DNA of 64,000 nt, taken from contig BTRK01000005.1 of NCBI GenBank assembly GCA_036245805.1, forward strand, positions 36,251,469 through 36,315,468. Reading direction: 5' to 3'. Position numbers and translations under genes: made by a program. The notes beneath the pieces are model-generated. The model saw only the letters and a program-made list of their open reading frames with translations, made no database searches and was not told where the DNA came from. Numbering within the stretch: the stretch's first letter is position 1; every line of letters begins with the position of its first letter. Shown one piece after another: positions 53,476 to 64,000 of the stretch. This DNA comes from Pristionchus mayeri. Taxonomy: Eukaryota > Nematoda > Chromadorea > Rhabditida > Neodiplogasteridae.

Positions 53476-56400
53476 CTACTGTTTGACATTGGTCAGTTTG
53501 ATGATTCTGTCGCAGATAGCTCCCTTCATGGCATCAGAGAAGTTGTCGTACTCAGGAGAGAGCTAGAACACAAAATGATTAATCAGTATAGGAAAAATAA
53601 TGCAAACGAACCTTCAGTTTCTGGGTAAAATCTGCAATGCTTACGAACGATTCGAGACACTGATCCTTGAAATAAACATTTCATTTTTAAGACAATAACA
53701 ATTTCGAAAATATATACATTGAACCAATATTACAACTGAGAAATATCAAAACTATCATACCCTGAGGGATTTAAGTCTGTACTGGTCAGCAAAGGTCAGT
53801 TTCGTGATCTCATCGAATCTCGTTGACTGAGTGAGATGATTCTCGCATCGGATCAGCATCCGCTTAAAAGACAAAAAATAGCTGCTGTGTATGACCCCAT
53901 TATTAGCAAAGCCGTAACTATATCCGTATTTAGGTGTGGTGTACTTACCGTACCATGGTAATTCTCGAACGTCATCACCACACTCTATTTGCTCCCGCCA
54001 GAGTTCCTATCCTAGTTCCTGTTTTTCCCCGCTTACAGCGGTTGCATTTTATTATCTTCTTCCGTCGATAAAGATACGTAATATACTCTCCACTTCTTCG
54101 AGTACTCAAGTACACAACATTGTCGCGTTCAGGAAGTTTTACGAGCTCATGCTAAAGGTTTGATTTTCGTTATTTTCTCTTATTTTCTTTCTTTATTTTC
54201 TTATTTATTCACGTTACTACTGTGAGTCACAGTGAGGGTTTTCTCGCTGTGCCGGAGGGTTTACTCCGTTGATTACTGCCGTGAATCAGTGAGGGTTTAC
54301 TCGCTGGCCGGAGGGTTTACTCCGGGGATTGCTGTTGTGAGTCACAGAGTGAGGGTTTACTCGCTGTGCCGGAGGGTTTACTCCGTTGTGAGCCAATCGT
54401 GAGTGGAATTTTCGTTTTGTGTACACGGAGTGCTGCCAAAATTTCGATTTTGGGCAGTGAACTTGTCGAGTAACAAACGATTTTTCAGTCGCGTTGCGTG
54501 GCGCGTAGCGGACGAGTGACACGATGGGCGACGAGGTGCCGCCATTCATGCAGGTATTCTGCGAATCGATTACGAGAATGCAGGAGAGTATGGTGAGTAT
54601 GCAGAGAGAAAATAATGAGAGATACACCGCTCTTCTCGAGAGACTCACTGTTACCGAGAATAGAGGAGAGGGAGCAGGTGTGAGAGGAAGTGGTGGAGTG
54701 AGTGTGACCAAACCCGTGGGACCGTCGATCGATGCAATCGAGTCCAGAGTTGTGGATTTCGAATACGATGAGGAGGACTGTACGTTCGAGAACTGGTACG
54801 AGAGATACCGTGACGTGTTCGAGCACGACATGAAGAGCCTGGAAGAGTGCGGATACTGTTGAGACACCTCAGTGTGAAGTGTAATACACAGTACAGAGAT
54901 CACAAGGCTCCCGATGACGTCATGTAAGTGTCGTTCGAGGATACCGTGAATACTCTCAAGAGTCTCTCTGGCAAGAAAGAATCAGACTTCGAACTGCGTG
55001 TTCGCTTTTTCAATCAGAGATTGTCGACCATGGGAAGCACAGATGTGATGAAATTCGCATCTGATGTGAACCGACTGTACCAAAAAGGTAATCTGAAGTT
55101 GATTACCGAGGACCAGATGAAGATTACGATCTTCCTGGCTGGCTTAGATCTTCCGAATCAGAAGGGACTGCTTGCCCATCTGTTCAATGAAGTCGGGAAG
55201 AAGCCTACCATCACGTTCAAGGAGCTGCTTGAGAAGTACTCCACGATGAGAGCACTCGAACGTGACGTGGCCGTGGTACAGAAGGGTGCAACCATGATGG
55301 TCCGTTCGTACGGTAAGAATGATAAGGAGAAGAATGAGAGGAACAAGAACCCCGAGAGACATCCGAAGCCCAATCTCAGATGTCAGTTCTGTGATAAGAA
55401 GGGTCACAAGGAGACCGAATGTTGGACCAAGAATCGAGATAAGAGACCGAGAGGTGGTGCAAAACGCAACTACTCATTGCGAGCAGTGGACTGCAACCTC
55501 ATCGAGGGAAATCGAGTCTATGTGACTGTGAAGGTCCATGGGCGGGATATCGAGTTCCAACTAGATACTGGATCGGACATTACACTCATCTCGGAGTGTG
55601 ACTGGAAGGACATGGGACGTCCCAAGTTGGACTCATCTCCTTCCTGCATGGTCACCTGTGCCAATGGACAGGGCATGAATGTTCTCGGACGATTCCGTAG
55701 TCACGTGAAGTACTGTGGAATGGAGAGTGACGAGTGGGTCCACGTCACCTCAAGACCGATTCGACTAGTCGCAATGATTGGTTCTTCAAGCTGGACTTGA
55801 AGAGAGCGTTCTCTGAGGATGAGAACGATACGGTAGTCTCGCACATCAAGTCAATTCCGGAAGACTACACAACCTGGGTCCGAGAGAATTACCCAGAGCT
55901 TTGTGAGCCTGGACTAGGCAAGTACAACAAATCTGCAGCAAAGTTGTACGTGAAACCGGGCGTGAAGCCGGTGTTCAGAAACAAGCGGCCAGTGCCGTAT
56001 GCCAGCCAGCAGGTGTGTGACGACGAGATCGATCGATTATGTGAGATGGGAGTGATCAAGAAGGTTGAGCACTCGGATTGGGCGGCTCCATTCTTGCTAG
56101 TCGCGAAGAAGAATGGGAGTAAGAGACTCTGTGCTGATTTCAAGACAGGTCTGAATGACTGTCTGGAAGACAGTTCTCATCCGCTCAAGCTTCCGGAAGA
56201 CATCTTCGCATCTCTGAATGGCGGAAGGGTCTTCTCCACGATCGATTTCAGTGATGCGTACCTCCAAGTTGAAGTGGACGAGGAAGCCAAGAAGCTTCTC
56301 GTCATCAATACGCATCGTGGACTGTACCAGTACCAGAGGTTACCGTTCGGAGTGAAACCAGCTCCAGGCATTTTCCAATCAGTAATGGACCAGATGCTGG

Positions 56401-59400
56401 TGGGAATGCCAAGGACAGTGGCATACTTGGATGATGTCATTGTGAATGGGAGGACGAAGGAAGAGCACGACGAGAATCTGATGAGAGTTCTCGAGAAAGT
56501 TCGCGATTCTGGATTCAGAACTCGCCCAGAGAAGTGTGCGTTCGGACAGAGTGAAGTCCACTTCCTTGGATTCATTGTGAATGAATCTGGATGTCGGCCC
56601 GATCCGAAGAAGGTGCAAGCACTGAAGGAGATGCCTGAACCTAAGGATCTCGCTCAGACCAGATCGTTTCTGGGAGGAGCCAATTATTACGGTGCATACG
56701 TTCCCAACATGACGGAAATCAGAGTTCCGTTGGACAGATTGCTCAAGAAAGATTCCAAATGGGAATGGACCGAGGAGTGCCGGAAAGCATTCCATAAGAT
56801 GAGAGATGCGATCAGCGCTGATACTGTGCTAGCCCACTACGATCCCTCCGAGGAGATCATCGTGGCTGCCGATGCGAGTCAGTACGGTATTGGAGCTGTG
56901 ATCAGTCATCGTTACAAGGATGGAACTGAGAGACCAGTGTTGTATGCGTCGAGGCGTCTGAATGATGCCGAGACCCGATACGCACAGATCGAGAAGGAGG
57001 CGCTTGCGCTGAACTTCTCTCTCAAGAAGTTCCACAAGTTCGTCTATGGAAGGAAGTTCCTCCTTCAGACCGATCACCGACCGTTGTTGTCAGTTTTCGG
57101 TGGAAAGAATGGAATCCCAGTGCATTCCGCATACCGATTGGAGAGATGGGCATTGTTCAAGCTGAACTACAATTTCGAAATTGAGTACGTGAACACGAAC
57201 AGTTTCGGAAAAGCTGATATGCTATCCAGACTGATCCGAGAATACACTCGAGAAGACGAGGATGTAGTGATCCTATGTCGCAATCGAGACCCATGTGGAG
57301 AATCTGCTGATGAATGGAGTGAGGGCAGCGCCCGTCACTGTGCAAGACATCCGAGAGTGTACCAAGAAGGACTCGTACCTTCAACTGATTCAGAAGTATC
57401 TGGACGAAGGATGGCCAGTGAAGCCGCCGAAGGACCAGTTGGTACTACCGTACTACCAGAAGAGAGAATCGATCTCGTCTGTTAGCGGATGCCTCATGAT
57501 GGCAGATCGAGTGATCATCCCTGCAAGGCTCAGAGCAGCAGTCCTGAAGGAGCTGCACAGAGGACACCCTGGAATAGTGCGCATGAAGTCGCTTGCGCGT
57601 TCCCATGTGTACTGGCCTGGAGTTGACCAGAGTGTTGAGAGCATTGTCAGATGTTGTGAAGGCTGTGCCAGCGCTGCAAAGAACCCGAGCAAAGTGAGCC
57701 CAGTGCCGTGGCCAGAGACGAAGAAGCCGATGGAGCGAATCCACATGGATTTCGCTGGTCCGATGAATGGACGATACTACTTGATCATCGTGGATGTTCA
57801 CAGTAGATGGCCCGAGGTTATCACCATGGAGAAAATCACGGCAGAAGCAACCGTGAAAGCAGTGCGTGACTACGTATCGAGATACGGTAGTCCAGAAACA
57901 ATTGTCAGTGACAATGAAACTCAGTTCAAGTTTGAGAAGCTGAAAGCATTCTGTGCAGAGTACGGTATCTGCCAAGTATTCTCACCTCCGTATCATCCCC
58001 AGAGCAACGGACAAGCCGAGCGCTTTGTCGATACGTTCAAGAGATCTCTGCTGAAGATGAGAGGAGAGGGTCCGGAGGACGAGAATGTGCAGAAGTTCGT
58101 GATGATGTACCGCTGTATACCAAATCATCAGCTGAAGATGAGTTCTCCCGCTGAGGTCTTCCTGGGTAGGAAGATGCGATTCCGTCTCACTCTCTTATCA
58201 CCCGAAGAGGGGGAGGAAAGGAAGGGAGGAGATGATCAATTTGTGAAAAGAGAGTTCGCCAAGGGAGATGCAGTATTCTACCGAGATCGTGATGGTCCAA
58301 ATCGCGAGAAATGGACGGAGGCTACAGTACTCAAGAAGATGGGGAGAGTACTGTATGAGATTCAGAAAGTGAGTGGAACCACTGTTGTGGCCCACGCTAA
58401 TCAGCTGAAGAAGCGCAGTGTGCGTGATGAGAGTGATCCACTGAGTGTGTTGATCGAGAGCTTCGACCTGAGTCGAAACGTGATCGCTGACGAGCGAATG
58501 CCGACTCCGCCTGCCACGCCAGCCATGCCAACTTCACCGATCCGTGCCGCCACGCCCGAGTTCAATGATGCTCCGCCGCCCGTCGTGCCCCGAGTCGAGC
58601 CAGCTAACGATGCGCCGACTCCCGAGAAGAAGACTGTAATCGAGCCCAAGAAGAAAGACAAGAAGATTGATCCCCAGTCCGATGACCCAAATCCCGGACG
58701 TCCCATTCGAGTTCGTAAAGCCCCTAACCGTCTCACTGTCACCACCACTAAGGGCCAATCTTACTCGTAACTCGTTATTATCTGTACCATAATGTCATGT
58801 CAGATATTCCCTATTTCATATCTTACGGCGGAGGTGCTGTGTATGACCCCATTATTGGCAAAGCCGTAACTATATCCGTATTTAGGTGTGGTGTACTTAC
58901 CGTACCATGGTAATTCTCGAACGTCATCACCACACTCTATTTGCTCCCGCCAGAGTTCCTATCCTAGTTCCTGTTTTTCCCCGCTTACAGCGATTGCATT
59001 TTATTATCTTCTTCCGTCGATAAAGCTCCGTAATATACTCTCCACTTCTTCGAGTTCTCAAGTACACAACAATAGCCATAGGAGACGAGGATGGAAAGGG
59101 GGATGGAAATGTAGACATTACCACTTACCTCCATCTGGAATCTATCGGCGAGCTTCAGGATGTGGGAAACAGTGAAATCTGAAAGATAATTAGTTACATG
59201 TATTATCGCTAATAAAAAATAAATACCTGTGATCCCAGCAGTTTCTAAGTACATCACATTCAGAAGATCGATGAATTCCTCAACAAATTCTCATATGAGC
59301 AGCTGAATATGTCTACTAACTTCGTAAACAACATCCTTGATTTCCACTTCCTCCTTTTCCTTCTCAGCGAAGTCTCCGAAGAAGAGGGTATTGAAGACCG

Positions 59401-61841
59401 GAGAATGGACAACCAAATACTAAAGAAATACTGAGTTGTATCACCTTCAGCAGTAATTCAATTGTCTTTATGTTGAAGCGAAATCGCGTTTTGAATTCGG
59501 AATCGCTCTTTGACGTACGGAGAAATATGAGAAGCTCGCCTCTTTAGATACATGCAGCTTCTCCTCTCCAATCTTCAGAATGACATTGCTCATGATGTTG
59601 GGTGCAGCGAATTTGCCGGGACCAGCGGACACCCAACTAGAAAATTAATTATTCGAGGGCAAGTTACATCATCTGAATGGTTGAGAATACACATTTTGAA
59701 TAATTAAACTTTGAAATGCTGTGATAAATAAATAAGCTAACCTCTCCCTGTGTATCATGCGAATATCGAATTCTAGGGTGAAAGTATCATTGATGTTGAA
59801 ATCCTGAATAGGCATGATTCAATATTATTAAGCGAAGTTTGTAATACTATGCCTTTCTTAATTTTTCATCGCAATGGTAAGTGCTTGAAGAAGGTGAGTT
59901 GAAATACTATTTTATTGGACAACATATTGAAGTGAAATAAAAAATATAAATGTAAACTAGAAATAGAATAAATATAAACATAGTCACCGAATCGGTCAAA
60001 CGGCGCCAGAAGACACAGTCTGGAAATCTCACGGAGCTATTGCTTGGAAGTGAAGAGAGACCTTTCTGAAATGCACCAATTCCTGTTTAATATCAAACAT
60101 GTTTTAACCAATTCTAATTGTTGTCTCTACAAGTCTAATAAGGACTATAAATTAAAGAAATAAACCAAGTTATTGTGAAACACAATAAGGTCGCACACGC
60201 GAGGCTACTTCCTTCCTAGATGCCGGGAATAGGCTACAAACGCAGAATGGTTACAGTACAGTATACACATAGAATTTTACCGTTTAAAACCATTGTTATA
60301 CATTCGTGCCAGAACTAGAAAAGAAACCATAAAGAAGGACAAACTTCAATTTACTAGCCGTTGTGTAGGGACTGGAAAATTTCCAAATCGCTCTCTTCCC
60401 CTTAGGACTCTCCCCTCAACTCGTAGAATACTGTGCAATAATGCAGTTATTAAACGATCACAATTAATCACCTTCACCATTTTGTACATCCATTTTGTAC
60501 CATCGCTTCTGAGCGCAGCCAGCGTCACATCAATTTCACATTTCCAAGGACCATTGCGGATGTCGTCACATTGAAGAGTCATATCCATCATTCCATCAGC
60601 TGTCATGTCGCGCCGCACACACGTAGCACTCCTGCCGAAAATATTCACTAGCCAAATACAAGAGCCATAGTATTCTGGCTATTTGCATCACAACCATATT
60701 TATGTATAAGGTTATTGCATAAGTTCCTTTCTTTTTCCGTGCATGAACATTGTAAGCTCCACTGTTATTTGCAATCGACCAATCAACTAATGGTTTGTCA
60801 CAGTTGATTGGGGCATGAGTACACTCTATATCGAGCACGATCTTGTTTCGATTATATCAGTGAGCATGGGACAATTTAGATCGGAAGTCATCGTACTAGT
60901 ATATTTGATCCGAGTGTTCAATTATTCACAGCTCCGACGGGAGCAGTGATGGTGCTGAATTTGTCACACTATTCTAAAGCAATATGATGGGGTATCTCAT
61001 ATGACATATCGTGAGAATTGCGCCTAAAAAACCCTGCATGAAATATGGGCCCGGTGAGATGTTCACTTTTCTGAAAATTCCGGATTTCAAATTATTTGCC
61101 ACATAATTCATAGACATCGATGAGAAGGGCTGAATTGTTATGGGTTGTGAAGTAACTTACCGTGCATATATGCAATCATATCTAGGAAAAGATTGGTATA
61201 TCCTTTCACGAGCTGAATTCTTTGAAAAAAATACGTCGAGATTCATACGTTGAAATCAACAGATTTGGGTATCCCCTGTTTACCACACGCATTTGAATAT
61301 GGATTTTTTGCGCTTAAGTGAACAATCAACTCTTGTCCTGGTACTGGATGATTGCACAGAATCAGAGTGCCACGAATTCTTGGCAACAAGGGCCCAACTC
61401 AAAATGCTAAAAATCGCCTTTTTCTGATGATCATTTTCTGAAACGTGCTAGCCACCCAAGAAGTGAGTAGACTCAAAACCATTTCATGGGTGTAATCCAC
61501 AATCAAGACCTTATCACAGGGTAATCAGAATATCTCGCCTGTCCACGTACTTCAGAAGAATTGTCCAAAAGAATAAAGAAAGGAACTTATGCAACAGCCT
61601 TATATATACTGAGCTAATTCTGCATAAGAATACAAAAAAAATTAAGTAAAGATATTAATATGATGGAGGTGTGAAGTGAAAGAGGAATCGAGAGAATAGT
61701 ACTGATGATGTATATGCTCTCAAGTACTGACCATTTGAATCCACCCTCGTCGAAATCTTCCGATTGAGCTTTTCCCGCTGCATGAACTGCGGTTGCATTG
61801 TTGATCACCCATCGAAGGACGAAATTAGAATTTTCGGCCAT
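53476..61841 (-). CDS. MATH-BTB gene J, complete and open
   Basis: ATG at 61841, about 317 aa. Exons in coding order: about 61732-61841 (MAENSNFVLRWVINNATAV), about 60472-60630 (MATH core, CDDIRNGPWKC), about 59991-60068, about 59742-59803 (FTLEFDIRMIHRER), 59542-59636 (SNVILKIGEEKLHVSKE, followed by a GC donor), 59324-59420 (VHSPVFNTLFFGDFAEKE), about 59228-59278 (FIDLLNVMYLETAG), 59129-59178 (SHILKLADRFQME), 53762-53864 (ITKLTFADQYRLKSLR), 53615-53667 (QCLESFVSIADFTQKLK) and 53476-53562 (SPEYDNFSDAMKGAICDRII, stop at 53476). Phases agree and no stop or frame break is seen. Predicted cullin-3 adaptor; substrate unknown. Introns carry a gypsy element (5.2 kb) and a mariner-like element (0.9 kb). 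Confidence 0.88.
53883..54119 (+). repeat. 5' LTR of gypsy element
   Basis: Starts TGCTGTGTATGACCCC and ends CAAGTACACAACA. It differs from the 3' LTR at about five positions (for example ATTAGC/ATTGGC and AAGATACG/AAGCTCCG). Confidence 0.93.
54200..54390 (+). repeat. Imperfect tandem repeats in gypsy leader
   Basis: GTGAGGGTTTACTCGCTG and CCGGAGGGTTTACTCCG alternate three to four times with GTGAGTCACAG spacers, each with a short hairpin (CGGAGGGTTTACTCCG). Lies between LTR and gag. Confidence 0.8.
54524..55800 (+). pseudogene. gag: Gypsy Gag and protease, broken
   Basis: ATG at 54524 opens a 112-codon frame (coiled N-terminus, then CTFENWYERYRDVFEHDM). The homologous reading then passes to another frame near 54845, where an in-frame TAA at 54922-54924 interrupts it. 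From 54928 the frame is open to 55800, with the Gag core, one zinc knuckle (CQFCDKKGHKETEC, near 55383) and the aspartic protease site LDTGSDITLIS (near 55562). The frame is lost again near 55770, before RT. Confidence 0.88.
55734..57485 (+). pseudogene. pol: Gypsy reverse transcriptase and RNase H
   Basis: Open over 583 codons in a frame different from protease. RT motifs: KRLCADFKTGLNDC, FSTIDFSDAYLQVEV, LPFGVKPAPGIFQ and YLDDVIV (intact catalytic pair, near 56428). RNase H: ADASQYGIGAVISH, EKEALAL, TDHRPLL. Near 57300-57330 the homologous reading leaves this frame for the integrase frame. Confidence 0.92.
57295..58770 (+). pseudogene. pol: Gypsy integrase
   Basis: Open for 491 codons. Zinc-binding region HRGHPGIVRMKSLARSHVYW ... 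CCEGC, catalytic core D (HMDFAGP), D (VSDNETQF, where Gly is usual before Thr) and E (SNGQAERFVDTFK), then a C-terminal DNA-binding part (FAKGDAVFYRD ... HANQLKK) and a Pro-rich tail. It is one frame away from RT/RNase H, so as read it could not be made as part of Pol without repair or recoding. Confidence 0.9.
58835..59071 (+). repeat. 3' LTR of gypsy element
   Basis: 237 bp, same ends as the 5' LTR, preceded by a short purine stretch (GGCGGAGG). Confidence 0.93.
60709..61600. mobile_element. 892-bp mariner-like non-autonomous element
   Basis: Inverted ends AGGTTATTGCATAAGTTCCT and its near complement ending GCAACAGCCT, flanked by TATA on both sides. No usable transposase frame. Lies in intron 1 of gene J. 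It has the same length as the element at 51608-52499, and the ends are similar in layout. Confidence 0.8.
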
Positions 61842-61929
61842 ACTGAAAATATTGATAAAATAACTACGAAAAAAATTAACGCCGTTTTTGAAACAAAGAT
61901 ACTTATCGGAAATAAAAGATACAAATCGG

Positions 61930-61985
61930 AATTTAACCGACATTTTTCCTGTACGTTGACTTGAACACAACTTCTTTATCGCAAA
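61930..61985 (-). promoter_or_regulatory. Conserved bipartite upstream motif of gene J
   Basis: TTTAACCGACATTTTTCC and AACACAACTTCTTTATCGC, about 90-145 bp upstream of the gene J ATG. Confidence 0.55.
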
Positions 61986-62141
61986 AAAAGATTCGAAAAA
62001 CAACAGCAACATTTGTAAAGAAGAAATCATGGAGCGTGAATGGAGAAACAAAGTGGTAATCATTGAAACGTTGGCCTGAACTTCCAATATATAAAACTTC
62101 CAATATGTAAAAGCAACAACAAGTAAACCGAAACATTAAAA

Positions 62142-64000
62142 TTACGAGAGCTGCATGATTCTGCCGCAGATGGCGACCTTCATGTCCGCAGAGAAATTGT
62201 CGTATTCAGGCTGTAAAAATAAAATACCAGGAAAAAAATAGAAAAATGCAACCTTTAGCTTCTTGGTCAAGTCAGCAACGTTACTGAACGAGTCGAGGCA
62301 ACGGTCCTGTGATGCTCATTATTTTAACACATGTATTAACACAGTGGATGAAAATTTACCACCCCGGGAACATTTTCAAAAATATGGTTCCTGATTTCCC
62401 CCATATTATAGTATTAGAATACCCTAGACAGAAGTTTTCGAAAAATATGGGTCATTGGGTTTTCCGGTTTTGCCCCCGGCTACGCTGTATTTCAGCTCCC
62501 AGATGAGCTAGAGAGATGGCATTGGGCTCAAAATGTTCGGAAAATTATTTCCAGAAACTTTTATTTTGAACGTATGTTTGAAAACCTAGAAAGAAAAAAG
62601 TAATTTACAAAAAATCACTTTTTCACTCAGAAAAAAAATTGTTTTTTCTATATCTGGAGGTGGCCTTGTCATAGATTTTCTGTGCTAAAATAGAAAGAAG
62701 AAGTCAATAGGTACACAGCAAAAATACTTTCAAAAAACTCAACCATGCCTTCAATGTAGATATTTCTGGTCAAAAATTAAAAAATTGAAAATTTTGAAAA
62801 TTCAATTTTTTCTAATCTCCGCCAATCCTTTATCTTAGACTTGAACATTAAAATGTAAGAACTTCGTTTACAGTAAGAAAAACATGCATAGATTGTTTTG
62901 GACTTTCACAAGTGAGAACTGCGAAAATATTATACTCGAGGGAATGCCTTTTCCACGGTGTTACATACTCGTTTTCATTGATTGATGAGGGTGGACAAAT
63001 TCATTCAGCCCCGGGACTGGATGACCAGAAACTAGGGTGGCTGAAATGGATCAAAGGGTTGCTATTTAGAGAGCCTCGACAGATGAGAGACGGATGAGAC
63101 GGTTAACCGTCCCCTCTGGCAGTCCTACTCTCTCTATTTACTGTGGTGATAGAGACTCTCTCGTCTCTCTCTCCCTCCTCTCACGGATGACCCGTATGAA
63201 AGAGTAAACAAGACGGTTAACCGTGATCCATTTCAGCCACCCTACCAGAAACCAGTTAAAGAACTACATAAACACTCTCAGAGCAGTGATTCCGAAGCTG
63301 AGAGTACACAGAAGAGCAGCGGAGTCAGAAGAAGATGAGGAAGACGATGATTTTTTAGAGGAGATGGAAGTGGAACCCTCTTTTCGCAGTTCTCACTTGT
63401 AAATGTCCAAAAACAATCTATGCATGTTTTCATAATGTAAACGAAGTTTTAACATTAATTCAAGTCTAAGAGAATGAATTGGCCTTCGTGCAAAAATATA
63501 ACAAATGTTTCTATGAGAACAGAAAGCGTAGTCCGTGGTGTGGTGGCGAGATTTAGCACATTTGATTCTAAATACACGCGGAACGCGGACGAGATAAAGT
63601 TCCGTTTATATTTAGCATCAATTGTACTCATAGTTGCCCACGCCGGCGACGACCCCCATGATTCATGGGTGCTAACTGCTTGTCATGGAAAGTGACAAGC
63701 ACTTAGGACCCATGAGATTCATGGTCAAAAATCGATCGGTAAGTCAAGACTAGGTACCGTACCCAATCGATCATACAGTACTCAAGAGATTACAGTAACC
63801 CAGTTCCGTGGGTCAGATCCTGTTCCTTGGGTCAAACATTTTTCTAAAAATTCAAAATCGATAGTAAAATTATGTTGAAGTATTCTAACTTATCTCCTGT
63901 TATTGTAGAATCATTTTGTAATCGATTTACGAATTTTACAAAAATGTTTAGCAATTTTTGAAAATTGTTTGACCCAAGGAACTGGATCTGACCCATGAAA
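62142..64000 (-). CDS. MATH-BTB gene K, 3' exons only
   Basis: Last exon 62142-62210 (PEYDNFSADMKVAICGRIM, stop at 62142) and preceding exon 62253-62306 (RCLDSFSNVADLTKKLK), both open with normal splice sites. Further exons are not found up to 64000, where foldback and repeat DNA fill what should be an intron, so the gene probably continues beyond the window. Confidence 0.7.
62833..63472. mobile_element. Foldback element carrying a nested hAT-like MITE
   Basis: TCTTAGACTTGAACATTAAA (62833) and CAAGTGAGAACTGCGAAAAT recur inverted at 63383-63472. The plus strand from about 63250 to 63402 holds an open tail ending in a strongly acidic stretch (SEEDEEDDDFLEEMEVE), possibly the C-terminus of a transposase. 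The region 62330-62830 to the left is AT-rich and unrecognised. Confidence 0.75.
63033..63244. mobile_element. 212-bp hAT-like MITE with 8-bp target duplication
   Basis: Ends TAGGGTGGCTGAAATGGATC and its complement. Flanked by CCAGAAAC at 63025-63032 and 63245-63252. Inside, GACGGTTAACCGT occurs on both sides of a GA/CT-rich hinge. It was inserted into the foldback at 62833-63472. Confidence 0.88.
63640..64000. mobile_element. Third copy of the 2702-3252 foldback family, cut by window end
   Basis: GGTCAAAAATCGATCGGTAA, GTCAAGACTAGGTACCGT, CCCAGTTCCGTGGGTCAG and TTCCTTGGGTCAAACATTTT match the family. Next to its left end lies a hairpin (TGCTTGTCA, loop, TGACAAGCA at about 63678-63702), again a palindrome beside the terminus. 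Confidence 0.75.

Larger units (their letters stand above)
53883..59071 (+). mobile_element. Ty3/gypsy LTR retrotransposon in gene J intron
   Basis: Two 237-bp LTRs enclose gag, protease, RT, RNase H and integrase in Ty3/gypsy order. Flanked by ATAGC at 53878-53882 and 59072-59076, a 5-bp target duplication. About five LTR differences (near 2 percent) plus several frame breaks show an older, probably inactive insertion. It is antisense to gene J. Confidence 0.95.

Overview
The window looks like a nematode chromosome segment. The genes are split into short exons (about 50-160 bp) with GT/AG introns. They belong to the MATH-BTB (BATH) family, which is expanded in rhabditid nematodes. The large retroelement is a BEL/Pao element with a phlebovirus-like glycoprotein, a combination known from nematode Cer7/Tas-type elements. 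I cannot fix the genus; a diplogastrid or other rhabditid is plausible. There is no bacterial-type operon, CRISPR array or recognisable rRNA/tRNA gene.

Backbone: a head-to-tail array of about eleven MATH-BTB genes or gene remnants, all on the minus strand. In order of rising coordinate they are A (<1-15662), B (orphan first exon, 22462-22572), C (23214-27055), D (27797-29849), E (30236-31043), F (31357-36513), G (36781-39110), H (39338-44040), I (47554-52762), J (53476-61841) and K (62142 onward). A full copy has about 11 exons: the MATH domain over the first 3-4, then a short linker exon, the BTB domain over 3 exons, a BACK-like region over 2-3 exons and a short variable C-terminus. Such proteins usually act as substrate adaptors of cullin-3 ubiquitin ligases. 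Only J is complete and open throughout; A is open where visible. C, D, E and H have lost exons, and F, G and I each carry one single-base frame error.

Mobile DNA fills introns and intergenic gaps. A young envelope-bearing BEL/Pao element (4080-14604, 322/319-bp LTRs differing by one substitution plus a C-run length change) sits in an intron of gene A. A Ty3/gypsy element (53883-59071, 237-bp LTRs, ATAGC target duplication) sits in an intron of gene J. A 5'-truncated RTE-like LINE (24479-25647) sits in an intron of gene C. A degenerate CR1/jockey-like LINE (about 870-2297) interrupts a terminal-inverted-repeat element in another intron of A. There are three mariner-like copies (44351-45610, 51608-52499, 60709-61600) and a minus-strand gypsy remnant (19992-21235).

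The most unusual feature is the density of long foldback (inverted-repeat) elements of different families: 2702-3252, 3623-4053, 21269-22306, 31884-33195, 34951-36370, 39633-42576, 45962-47262, 48764-50094, 52831-53203 and 62833-63472. Several are nearly complete palindromes of 1.0-2.9 kb and most lie inside BATH introns, so pre-mRNAs of these genes would contain long self-complementary stretches. A bipartite upstream motif shared by genes D, H, I and J suggests a common promoter element that transposons have pushed away from two of the genes.
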